From the NCBI GenBank assembly GCA_017455225.1, contig JAFTBL010000099.1:1-8001 (forward strand): a DNA stretch of 8,001 nt, given 5' to 3'. Position 1 is the first letter of the stretch, and every line of letters starts with the position of its first letter. Position numbers and translations under genes: made by a program. This document shows positions 1 to 5,988 of the stretch, piece by piece. The notes under the pieces were generated by a model. That model was not told the DNA's origin, did no database searches, and was given only the letters and a program-made list of their open reading frames with translations. The DNA comes from Oscillospiraceae bacterium. GTDB lineage: Bacteria > Bacillota_A > Clostridia > Oscillospirales > Oscillospiraceae.

Positions 1-142
1 CCGCCGGACAGATGAACAGCACGTCCACGTCGTATTTTTCCGCCGCCGCGTCCGCCGCCAGCGCGTACTCCAGCAGCTTATCGCCGTACACGTAGTTCTT
101 CGTCCCGATCTCAAAATAGGGTACCCGGATCTTCGGTTTCAT
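1..142 (-). CDS. Triose-phosphate isomerase-like protein, second copy (partial, N-terminus only)
   Basis: Only the first 47 codons lie in the window; the rest runs off the left edge. The start is the ATG at 140-142, with AAAGGAGAGAG about 9 nt upstream and overlapping the stop of the amidohydrolase gene. The visible protein reads RVPYFEIGTKNYVYGDKLLE and continues with an alanine-rich helix and a VDVLFICPA strand. This matches the start of the complete TIM-like protein at 4481-5185: about 23 of 39 aligned residues are identical, including FEIG-x-K-x-Y-x-YGD. K15 sits where the TIM catalytic lysine would be. The N-x-K pattern of normal TIM is altered here, as in the other copy. Inferred role: isomerisation of a short-chain sugar phosphate. 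It is probably co-transcribed with the amidohydrolase (17-nt gap). Family assignment is fairly secure through the paralogue; the substrate is unknown. Confidence 0.8.
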   Translation of the reverse strand, partial: MKPKIRVPYFEIGTKNYVYGDKLLEYALAADAAAEKYDVDVLFICPA

Positions 143-159
143 GGCTATGCTCTCTCCTT

Positions 160-1233
160 TCACAAGCTGCCGTCCCTGCCGTAGATGGACTGCCGCGCTC
201 CGCGGATCAGCCCGGCGGCGTTGTTGTACATCATATCCTCCACGTCCCGGCGGGACATGCCCAGCGTGGCGCAGGCGCGCTTGAAGGCCAACAGCTCCTC
301 ATAGGCGAAGAAGGTGATCTTTTCCGCCTCCTCCGAGCTGACCTCCCGCAGATGGGGATCCTGCCGCGGGTCGCCGTACAGTCCCGGAGGCACCAGATTG
401 ATGTAGGTGCCGTTCTCCTCGATCCGGCGCATGCGCATCCGCAAAATGGGCATATCCGTGCCGAACATGGCCCGCTTGGGGCCCACGCTGCGCAAAAGCT
501 CCGTGATGGCGTATTCGCTGCAGTTGGCGCAGAAGTCGAACATCAGATCCGGCGCCGCACTGAGCACCTCAAAGGCGTTGCCCACGTCCTCCTTCACGTA
601 GGCCCGGCCGATGTGGGCGATGATCAGCCGCACGTGGGGGAACTCCGCCTTGATCTCCAGGATCTGCGCCAGATTGACCGGATCCTTCAGCCTGCCGGGA
701 CGGGGAATGTGCAGCATGACGATGCCGCCCATCTCATCCATTCTCTTCAGCTGCTGCTTGGGAAAGAAGTCAAAAATGCGGATCTCCCGCTCCGGGATAT
801 AGGACGGAGCCATGTCCAGATAGGACTTCAGACCCAGAAAGCCGCCGGTGCGGATCTTCTCCTCCACCTGATCGGCAGACTCCGTGGGGTGGCTGTAATA
901 CAGCGCCGGCCAGCCGGTGCGGCGGGAGACCCGGGACACGTAATCGTTGTTGGCCGCGGAGGCGCCGCCGCCGGTGAACATCAGTGACCTGACGTCCTTG
1001 CCCGGGAACAGCAGCCGGTACGTCTCCTGCAGATCCTCGATGGAGTCGTCCGCCGCCACCAGATCCGGCCATGTGACCGTCCGCTTCTCCGTGCCGGGCC
1101 GGACGATCTCCGGATCCTTCAGCTCCTTCAGCCACACATGGGTGTGCACGTCCAGCATCTTGTCCGGCAGGAAGTCCCGCAGTTCCTGCTCGTACACCTG
1201 CTTGTCGTGTGCCGTGACCTCGAATAATGCCAT
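160..1233 (-). CDS. Metal-dependent hydrolase, amidohydrolase-2-like TIM barrel
   Basis: The 357-residue protein has the metal-ligand pattern of the amidohydrolase superfamily: an HxH at the end of strand 1 (DVHTHV, H30 and H32), K136 in LGLKSYL, H175 in MLHIP, H207 in IIAHIGR and D260 in FGTDMP. The order and the GTDxP ending fit the Amidohydro_2 group, whose members hydrolyse lactones or amides or decarboxylate acids at a divalent metal centre. No signal peptide or membrane segment is seen, so it is probably cytoplasmic. A TTG at 1242 opens the frame three codons earlier, but it abuts the AGGAAAGGAAG ribosome site; the ATG at 1231-1233 has a proper 9-nt spacing and is preferred. The gene is first in its own unit, behind a strong promoter, and is followed after 17 nt by a TIM-like isomerase. 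By context it may cleave or open a sugar-derived substrate. The exact reaction cannot be read from the sequence. Confidence 0.85.
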   Translation of the reverse strand: MALFEVTAHDKQVYEQELRDFLPDKMLDVHTHVWLKELKDPEIVRPGTEKRTVTWPDLVAADDSIEDLQETYRLLFPGKDVRSLMFTGGGASAANNDYVSRVSRRTGWPALYYSHPTESADQVEEKIRTGGFLGLKSYLDMAPSYIPEREIRIFDFFPKQQLKRMDEMGGIVMLHIPRPGRLKDPVNLAQILEIKAEFPHVRLIIAHIGRAYVKEDVGNAFEVLSAAPDLMFDFCANCSEYAITELLRSVGPKRAMFGTDMPILRMRMRRIEENGTYINLVPPGLYGDPRQDPHLREVSSEEAEKITFFAYEELLAFKRACATLGMSRRDVEDMMYNNAAGLIRGARQSIYGRDGSL

Positions 1234-1304
1234 GTCGATCAACTTCCTTTCCTGTTAAGCCGCATCGCTCCTGCGCCCCCGTATCCTTTCGCGCCGGTCA
1301 GCGC

Positions 1305-1336
1305 AAAGCACAACTTGTTCGAATATGTTGTGCTTT
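1305..1336. promoter_or_regulatory. 32-bp imperfect palindrome, candidate operator or leader hairpin
   Basis: Arms AAAGCACAAC (1305-1314) and GTTGTGCTTT (1327-1336) are perfect 10-bp complements. The centre carries the palindrome TTCGAA at 1318-1323, so the whole element is symmetric about 1320.5. It lies in the leader of the amidohydrolase gene, about 35-65 nt downstream of the inferred transcription start and about 70 nt before the start codon. The symmetric centre fits a dimeric regulator's operator better than a plain terminator, and no T-tract of terminator type follows on the minus strand. An RNA hairpin role is also possible. Confidence 0.6.
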
Positions 1337-1342
1337 TATAGG

Positions 1343-1361
1343 GGCGCACACTGCGTGCGCC
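1343..1361. repeat. GC-rich inverted repeat next to the palindrome
   Basis: GGCGCAC (1343-1349) and GTGCGCC (1355-1361) are perfect 7-bp complements around the loop ACTGC. The element starts about 10 nt downstream of the inferred transcription start and only 6 bp from the 32-bp palindrome. As RNA it would form a stable hairpin near the 5' end of the transcript, which could protect the message; as DNA it could be a second operator half. No T-tract follows it, so it is not a standard terminator. Confidence 0.5.
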
Positions 1362-1378
1362 GTTCTTTCTCTATCTTT

Positions 1379-1407
1379 ATTATACAAACAAGGCCGCCAA
1401 TCGTCAA
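1379..1407 (-). promoter_or_regulatory. Sigma70/SigA-type promoter of the amidohydrolase unit
   Basis: On the minus strand the -35 box is TTGACG (1402-1407, five of six consensus bases) and the -10 box is TATAAT (1379-1384, perfect), with a 17-bp spacer. Transcription would begin near 1372, giving a leader of about 140 nt before the ATG at 1233. It sits directly behind the terminator of the upstream unit, so the amidohydrolase and the second TIM-like gene form an independent transcription unit. Confidence 0.85.
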
Positions 1408-1439
1408 CCTTACTTTTGACAAAAACGCTGTTTTCGGGC

Positions 1440-1471
1440 AAAAATCCGGCGGAGCATACTGGCTCCGCCGG
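1440..1471 (-). terminator. Intrinsic terminator after the M81 hydrolase gene
   Basis: On the minus strand, CCGGCGGAGC and GCTCCGCCGG form a perfect 10-bp stem around a 6-nt loop, followed by ATTTTT. It begins 7 nt after the TGA of the M81 gene and precedes the promoter of the next unit, so it closes the four-gene unit. Confidence 0.9.
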
Positions 1472-1478
1472 GTTTCTG

Positions 1479-2975
1479 TCATTTACTGAAGATCTCGTCC
1501 AGCGCCGCGGGATGGGGGTCGTCCGTGAAGGGATAGAACCACCGGGGTACGCGGCGGAAGGGCATTTCCGCCAGCCGCGCCGAGGCGGCGCACAGGGTGT
1601 CCACGGTAAAAATGGCAGAGGCGATGGGCTCGTAAGCCGCCCGGAAGGAGGTACAGGCCTTGACCGCCACCACGTCAGACAGTGTGGGCTCTGCCCCGAA
1701 ATGGCGCAGTGCCTGCAGGTCGCCGGCGGAAACGAGGCTCTCGCTGGCCACCAGCGTCACGTTGCCGATCCGCAGGGTGGCCGTCCGGCCGCCGTACTCC
1801 GTCAGGCCGCGGCACATGGGGCCCTCGTCCACGAACACGCCGTCGCTCAGCTGCGCCACCTGCGCCCGCACCGGATAGGCGCGGGAACAGCCGGGGGCGC
1901 GGGTGCCTCCCACCGTGGTTTCCAGCGTGGCGCCCACGCCGGCATCAAACGCCTGCTGCACCAGCGCCGTGTCGTTGATCGCCGCCGCCACACGCAGCTG
2001 AGGCGCCTTTTCCATGATCTCCGCCGCGATGTCAAAGTTGTCCCCCGCGGCGCCGGCGCCGGGAGAGTCGGCATAGTCGGCGATCACCACCGGGCGGCCG
2101 TCCTCATGGCACAATGCGGCGGCGATGGCGTCGTCCACCGTGTCGATGGAGGGCGTCATATCGTGGCGGATCGCCCACAGCTCCTGCGCCGTCTGCGCGG
2201 CCACACGGCGGCAGACCGCCTCGTCCTCCCCCATGACGATGACGGTGGAGGCGGCGTCGGCGATATCCAGCCACGGCTGCATCTGGAAGGCGCTGAAATC
2301 GGCGATCTCGCCCCGGGCGAGGCGCTCCTTCAGCCCCTCCATCACCGGGCGCAGCGGCAAGGTCTCGGTGCTGTAACCGCTGGCGGGCTGGAGCATGGGC
2401 AAAAACGCCGCCGCCATGTGAAGGCGCTCGCCCTTTGCCGCCCGCACCGCCAGCATGGCGGCGCGATAGCCCGTTTCAAACTGATCCACGTGGGGATAGG
2501 TCCAATAGCCGGTGATGACGTCGCTTTGCTCCACGATGCGCCGGGTGATGGCGCCGTGGAGGTCGAAGGCGCAGGCGATGACCGCGTCCTTGCCCAGCAG
2601 CTGCCGTGCCAGCGACACGATCTCGCCCTCCACGTCCTCACAGGCGGTGGACTGCAGCGCCCCGTGAAGGGACAGCAGACACCCGTCCACCTTGCCGCAC
2701 GCAGCCACCGCCGCGCGGAGCTTTTCCTCAAAAAGCTGCACCACGGCGTGCTCCACCGGCCCGCCGGACTGGGCGGACAGGCCGAAGCCGGGCACCAGCT
2801 CCGTGCCCGACTCCTCCAGCGCCTGCATCATGCCGCCGGTGATGGTGCTGCTGCCCCGCCGCAGGGCGATCTGATCCCCCTCCCACCAGATCTCCCGGCG
2901 GAAGTCCTCTTCCACCGAGATCCGGGGGCAAAAGGAGTTGCTCTCCTGATGAAACTCCATGAGCAAAAATCGCAT
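1479..2975 (-). CDS. M81 family (MlrC-like) metallohydrolase
   Basis: The 498-residue protein has the usual length and full set of landmarks of the M81/MlrC family, named after microcystinase C, which cleaves the linearised peptide toxin with a zinc centre. The landmarks are FHQESNSF (8-15, family form F-x-HE-x-N-x-F), LSLHGAL (101-107), FDLHGAIT (137-144), TYPHVDQFETG (159-169) and a DSPGAGAAGD loop (303-312). The C-terminal domain contains SFRAAYEPIA and FRRVPRWFYPF, also typical. The start chosen is the ATG at 2973-2975, preceded by AAAGGAAAGAGAG; a GTG at 3005 overlapping the kinase stop would add ten residues but has no better ribosome site. It follows the FGGY kinase by 26 nt and ends the unit. 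Most M81 proteins have no known substrate. Placement behind a sugar kinase suggests an amide- or peptide-linked sugar compound rather than a cyanotoxin; that is inference. Confidence 0.9.
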   Translation of the reverse strand: MRFLLMEFHQESNSFCPRISVEEDFRREIWWEGDQIALRRGSSTITGGMMQALEESGTELVPGFGLSAQSGGPVEHAVVQLFEEKLRAAVAACGKVDGCLLSLHGALQSTACEDVEGEIVSLARQLLGKDAVIACAFDLHGAITRRIVEQSDVITGYWTYPHVDQFETGYRAAMLAVRAAKGERLHMAAAFLPMLQPASGYSTETLPLRPVMEGLKERLARGEIADFSAFQMQPWLDIADAASTVIVMGEDEAVCRRVAAQTAQELWAIRHDMTPSIDTVDDAIAAALCHEDGRPVVIADYADSPGAGAAGDNFDIAAEIMEKAPQLRVAAAINDTALVQQAFDAGVGATLETTVGGTRAPGCSRAYPVRAQVAQLSDGVFVDEGPMCRGLTEYGGRTATLRIGNVTLVASESLVSAGDLQALRHFGAEPTLSDVVAVKACTSFRAAYEPIASAIFTVDTLCAASARLAEMPFRRVPRWFYPFTDDPHPAALDEIFSK

Positions 2976-3001
2976 GGTATCTCTCTTTCCTTTCTCCGGT
3001 C

Positions 3002-4414
3002 TCACCGGGCGGTGCCGGTAAACTGATCCTCCAGCGCCAGAAAACGCTTGTAATATCCGTCATAGTTCTCCGCGCCGGGACGATAGACGCGATCTGCGGC
3101 CGCAAAGCGGGCACAGGCCGCCTGCACCGAGGGGAACACGCCCACCGCCGTGCCCGCCAGAATGGCACTGCCGAGACAGGCGGTCTCCTTGCTGCGGAGG
3201 GTGACGATGCTCTTGCGGCACACGTCCGCCTTGATCTGGCACCACAGGGGGCTGTTGGCGGCGCCGCCCATGGAGCGGATCTCCTGCACACCCACGCCCA
3301 GATACTCCAGATTCTCCCGCAGCATATAGGCCACCGCTTCAAAGATGCCCCGCACCATGTGGCCCCGCTTGTGCTCCATGGTCAGACCCAGAAAGGCGCC
3401 GCGGGCGGCGGGGTTGCACCGGGGCATGGTGGAGCCCGCCAGATAAGGAAGGAAGGTGAGTCCGTCGCAGCCGGGCGGCACCGCCGCCGCCAGCTCGTTC
3501 AGCCGGGCGAAATCCATGCCCTCGCAATAATTGTCCTTGTACCACTGCAGTGCGATGCCCGCCGTGGGCGACCATAGCAGCAGCGCCACGCCGCCGTCGT
3601 AGTTCACGTGGCAGGGGATCTTCACGTTCTCCCGGTAGGGCGGCATCACCGCCGCCGGGACGAAGGCGGTCATGGTGGTGCCGGTCATCTCACTGACGGT
3701 ACCGGGGGCCAGCACGCCGGCGCCCACCGCGCCCGCCACCTGGTCCATGGCGCTGGTGACCACGGCAATGCCCTCATACTCTCCTACCGGCACGCCGCTG
3801 TCCAGCAGCTCCGGCAGCTGGCACCGTTCCACACCCAGCGCCTGCAGCATATCGTCCCACCATGTGCCGGTGTTGATCTCATAATAGATGGTGGAGGACT
3901 GGAGCGTGCGCTCGGTGACAAAGCGCCCCGTCAGGCGGTAGAGCAGGTAATCCTCCAACAGGAAGATCCTGCCGACGCGCTCCCACACCTCCGGCCGGTT
4001 CTGCCGCAGCCACAGCAGCTTGCAGGCGGGCCATGTGGCGGTGACCTCCGGCTGGCCGGTGTGCTCATACACCGTTTTTTCCGTGAAGCGGCGGCGCAGC
4101 TCGTCCGCCTGCGCGGCGGCGCGGTTGTCCAGCCAGACGATGGCGGGGCACAGCGGCTGACCCGCCTCGTCGGTCACGATCAGCGTTTCGCACTGGGTGT
4201 CAATGGCCAGCGCCGTCACCGGGTAGGCGGCGCGGATCTCATCCAGCGCCTCCTTGCAAAGCTGCCAGTAGGACTCCGCCGGAAATTCCACCACGTCGCC
4301 CTTGACCGACAGGGTGTATTCCTTTTTCACGCTCATCACGCTCTGGCCGTTCTCGTCAAACAGCACCGCTTTGAGTGAGGTGGTGCCCACGTCCATGCCC
4401 AACAGGTACTTCAT
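3002..4414 (-). CDS. FGGY family carbohydrate kinase (xylulokinase-like)
   Basis: The 470-residue protein would use ATP to phosphorylate a sugar or polyol in the cytoplasm. It shows the N-terminal phosphate loop GMDVGTTSLKAVLFD (6-20), the WLDNRA segment (94-99), a likely catalytic aspartate D224 in SAMDQVAGAVG, the second phosphate loop MTGTTMTAF (243-251), the FGGY signature region around LPYLAGSTMPRCNPAARG (322-339) and the adenosine motif GGAANSPLWCQI (383-394). It is at the short end for the family (usually near 500 residues). The start is the ATG at 4412-4414, with AAAGGAAAGGAG 7 nt away; a longer frame to 4441 would run into the terminator hairpin. Similarity is closest to xylulokinase-type members, but FGGY substrates (xylulose, ribulose, erythritol, apulose and others) cannot be told from motifs alone. 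It follows two isomerase-like genes after a 66-nt gap holding an internal terminator. Confidence 0.9.
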   Translation of the reverse strand: MKYLLGMDVGTTSLKAVLFDENGQSVMSVKKEYTLSVKGDVVEFPAESYWQLCKEALDEIRAAYPVTALAIDTQCETLIVTDEAGQPLCPAIVWLDNRAAAQADELRRRFTEKTVYEHTGQPEVTATWPACKLLWLRQNRPEVWERVGRIFLLEDYLLYRLTGRFVTERTLQSSTIYYEINTGTWWDDMLQALGVERCQLPELLDSGVPVGEYEGIAVVTSAMDQVAGAVGAGVLAPGTVSEMTGTTMTAFVPAAVMPPYRENVKIPCHVNYDGGVALLLWSPTAGIALQWYKDNYCEGMDFARLNELAAAVPPGCDGLTFLPYLAGSTMPRCNPAARGAFLGLTMEHKRGHMVRGIFEAVAYMLRENLEYLGVGVQEIRSMGGAANSPLWCQIKADVCRKSIVTLRSKETACLGSAILAGTAVGVFPSVQAACARFAAADRVYRPGAENYDGYYKRFLALEDQFTGTAR

Positions 4415-4439
4415 GGGGTCGCTCCTTTCCTTTGCCGGC

Positions 4440-4466
4440 AAAAAAAGCGGCAGAGCCGCTTTTTTT
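4440..4466 (-). terminator. Internal hairpin terminator between the TIM-like and kinase genes
   Basis: Stem GCGGC/GCCGC (4447-4451 and 4455-4459) around a 3-nt loop, extended by seven A:T pairs on each side, so the minus-strand transcript ends in seven Ts. The kinase ribosome site follows about 15 nt later. There is no room for a new promoter between the hairpin and the kinase start, so it probably causes partial termination and lowers kinase and M81 expression relative to the two isomerase genes. Confidence 0.8.
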
Positions 4467-4480
4467 GTTTCATTTCCGGT

Positions 4481-5185
4481 TTATCTGCTGTGGCGCTGAT
4501 TCCACGCCTCGCGCACGGCGGAGATCATCTCGTCCACCATGGCGGCGCGATCCGGCGCCTTGGCAACGCCGGAGGAGGAGCCGGTGGCGTCCGCCCCGGC
4601 GATGATGGTGTTGTACACGTCCTTGCCGCAGGCGATGCCCGCCGCCGTCAGCACCAGGATATCGGGATCCACGTTCTTCACCGCGTCGGTGGCGGCCCGG
4701 ACGTACTCAGGCCCTACGCTGACGCCGGTACCGATCAGCTCGCTGGGCTCGGCCACGATGATATCCGGATGCAGCATAGCGATCATGCCGGCCTCCGCCA
4801 TGGAGTCGGCGCACACGATGGTGGTCAGCCCCACCTCCTTGGCCCGCTGGATGGTGGCGCGCAGCACCGCCAGCGTCAGCGGCTTTTCACAGTGGTTCAG
4901 CATCACGCCCTCGGCGCCCGCCGCCACCAGTGACTCCGGCAGGATGTCCGCAAGGCCCCGGCCGGGGCGGATGGGATCCATGTGGGGGGCGAACACGTGG
5001 ATGTGCTTCGTGGCCGCCTTGACCCGGGAGATCTCCGCCACGGGAGTGGTGAAGATGATGTCCACGCCGTACTTGGCGGAAGCGGCGTCCGCCGCCTTGG
5101 CCAGCTCGATTACGTCGTCACCGTAGAGGTACGCCTTGGGCCCGATCTCAAAAAAGGGCGCCTTGATCCTGCAAAGCTCGCTCAT
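4481..5185 (-). CDS. Triose-phosphate isomerase-like sugar-phosphate isomerase
   Basis: The 234-residue protein resembles the short archaeal-type TIM barrel rather than the usual 250-residue bacterial TpiA. K17 in FFEIGPKAYLYGD occupies the catalytic lysine position, LNHCEKP (96-102) corresponds to the HSE motif with electrophile H98, E146 in AEPSELIGTG is the catalytic base (archaeal EPPELIGTG), and TGSSSGVAKAPD (201-212) is the phosphate-binding segment. The conserved asparagine of the N-x-K motif is replaced by glycine (GPK), which is unlike true TpiA. The start is the ATG at 5183-5185; AAGGAGG overlaps the stop of the SIS gene, implying coupled translation. Known relatives in tetritol pathways isomerise tetrulose phosphates, so a C3-C5 sugar phosphate is the likely substrate (inference). 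A paralogue starts at 142. The cell's main glycolytic TpiA is presumably elsewhere. Confidence 0.87.
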   Translation of the reverse strand: MSELCRIKAPFFEIGPKAYLYGDDVIELAKAADAASAKYGVDIIFTTPVAEISRVKAATKHIHVFAPHMDPIRPGRGLADILPESLVAAGAEGVMLNHCEKPLTLAVLRATIQRAKEVGLTTIVCADSMAEAGMIAMLHPDIIVAEPSELIGTGVSVGPEYVRAATDAVKNVDPDILVLTAAGIACGKDVYNTIIAGADATGSSSGVAKAPDRAAMVDEMISAVREAWNQRHSR

Positions 5186-5202
5186 TTCTCTCGTCCCCTC
5201 CT

Positions 5203-5796
5203 TCAGCCGTTGAGCATCTTGCCCACAGCGCCGCCGGGATGGATCACACCGAACCATTCCTTCTGATAATTCGTCTCCTCCATCAGCGCCACCAGCAGCG
5301 CGTCGAACACAGCGATGGTGGCCATGTAGCTGGAGGTGGCCATCATGTTGTACTTGTCGCTCTCCCGCTCCACCGTCAGGGGCAGGATCACGTCCGCCGC
5401 CTTGGCCAGCGGGGACTCCAGCTTCTCCGTCACCGCCACCAGGTACGCCTTGCGCTTGGCCACCGCGTCGATGATGGGCAGCAGCTCCGCCGTTTTGCCG
5501 CCGCGGGAGACCATGACCATCACATCGCCCTCCTTCAGCGCGCCCAGACCGCCGTGCACCGCCTCCGCCGGAGACATGAACATGGCGCCGATCTCGGCGC
5601 AGCACAGGGAGTGCGCCAGTTTTTTGGCGGCGATGCCGCTGGTGCCGCTGGCGCAGGTCATCACCCGGGGCGCGTGGGCGATCAGATCCACCGCGCGGGC
5701 AAACGCCTCGCTCTCCACGCAGTCCTTCATCAGCAGGACAGCCCGGCTCTCCAGCTCCAGTGAGGCGCGAGCCGCCTCCAACGCAGATTTCTTCAT
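5203..5796 (-). CDS. SIS-domain sugar-phosphate isomerase-like protein (KpsF/GutQ/KdsD type, no CBS domains)
   Basis: The 197-residue protein is a single SIS domain, the fold of sugar-phosphate isomerases. It follows the arabinose-5-phosphate isomerase pattern (KdsD, GutQ, KpsF): PAEAVHGGLG (76-85), a TSS motif (154-156) preceded by E145, and the C-terminal HPGGAVGK (186-193). It lacks the tandem CBS domains that make those enzymes about 320 residues. Two positions known to matter in KdsD differ: the GKSG lysine is T52 (ASGTSG), and the SGE glutamate is K101 (RGGKTAE). H81 and H186 are kept. It may therefore isomerise a different ketose phosphate, or be non-catalytic. The ATG at 5794-5796 is chosen because AAAGGAAG lies 7 nt upstream; upstream in-frame ATGs at 5817 and 5847 lack a well-spaced ribosome site. 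It is the first gene of the four-gene unit. Confidence 0.87.
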   Translation of the reverse strand: MKKSALEAARASLELESRAVLLMKDCVESEAFARAVDLIAHAPRVMTCASGTSGIAAKKLAHSLCCAEIGAMFMSPAEAVHGGLGALKEGDVMVMVSRGGKTAELLPIIDAVAKRKAYLVAVTEKLESPLAKAADVILPLTVERESDKYNMMATSSYMATIAVFDALLVALMEETNYQKEWFGVIHPGGAVGKMLNG

Positions 5797-5834
5797 GTAG
5801 ACGCTTCCTTTCCACATTTGTTTGGCGCGCCGGA

Positions 5835-5870
5835 AACGCGCTTGCATTCCCTTTCAACGCGCTTTCATTC
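5835..5870. promoter_or_regulatory. Direct repeat with 21-bp period, candidate tandem operator
   Basis: AACGCGCTTGCATTC (5835-5849) and AACGCGCTTTCATTC (5856-5870) match at 14 of 15 positions and are offset by 21 bp, two helical turns. They lie between the inferred transcription start (about 5883) and the SIS start codon, in the leader of the unit. Same-face spacing suggests cooperative binding of a repressor; no regulator gene is visible in the window. An adjacent GGCGCGCC (5824-5831) is self-complementary but may be chance. Confidence 0.55.
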
Positions 5871-5889
5871 ATTTCCTTTTGATGCCTTG

Positions 5890-5918
5890 ATGGTACCACA
5901 AACGGCGTCTTCTGTCAA
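5890..5918 (-). promoter_or_regulatory. Sigma70/SigA-type promoter of the SIS-TIM-kinase-M81 unit
   Basis: On the minus strand a perfect -35 TTGACA (5913-5918) is separated by 17 bp from TACCAT (5890-5895, four of six consensus bases), which is preceded by TGG, giving an extended -10. The transcript would start near 5883, with a leader of about 87 nt that contains the 21-bp direct repeat. It is the only good promoter seen before the SIS gene. Confidence 0.75.
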
Positions 5919-5931
5919 CGCTCTCCTGCAT

Positions 5932-5943
5932 TTGCCGCGGCAA
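5932..5943. promoter_or_regulatory. 12-bp perfect palindrome upstream of the -35 box
   Basis: TTGCCGCGGCAA is a perfect palindrome whose near edge is 13 bp upstream of the -35 box. That position suits an activator or operator site. A GC-rich 12-mer can arise by chance, so the evidence is positional only. Confidence 0.35.
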
Positions 5944-5946
5944 GGT

Positions 5947-5970
5947 CTGTAAAGCCTTTCCGCCTTACAG
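5947..5970. repeat. Imperfect inverted repeat in the intergenic region
   Basis: CTGTAA (5947-5952) and TTACAG (5965-5970) are complementary, and after one mismatch GC/GC adds two more pairs around a 6-nt loop. It lies between the promoter region and the stop codon of the unidentified tail at 5989. It could be a weak hairpin ending that former gene or a regulatory site. There is no T-tract on either side. Confidence 0.3.
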
Positions 5971-5988
5971 TCCTCTTATGCTGCCGGA

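Noticed and set aside
1234..1242. TTG start for the amidohydrolase
   Set aside because: The ribosome site directly abuts the TTG; the ATG three codons later has normal spacing.
1227..3026. 599-codon open frame on the plus strand opposite the M81 gene
   Set aside because: It is antisense to a gene with complete family motifs; its His/Arg/Gly/Ala-rich composition is the usual shadow of GC-rich coding DNA, and it runs through the terminator and promoter region.
3608..4378. 256-codon plus-strand frame opposite the FGGY kinase
   Set aside because: Antisense of conserved kinase motifs, low-complexity His/Gly/Arg-rich product and no ribosome binding site.
5797..5847. 17-residue N-terminal extension of the SIS protein from an in-frame ATG at 5847
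   Set aside because: The upstream purine run is too close to that ATG, the segment overlaps the direct repeat, and the ATG at 5796 has well-spaced AAAGGAAG.
4481..5899. 472-codon minus-strand reading that would fuse sequence upstream to the TIM-like protein
   Set aside because: The part above 5185 is the SIS gene read in a wrong frame; the TIM-like ATG at 5185 has its own ribosome site and the SIS frame carries all the SIS motifs.
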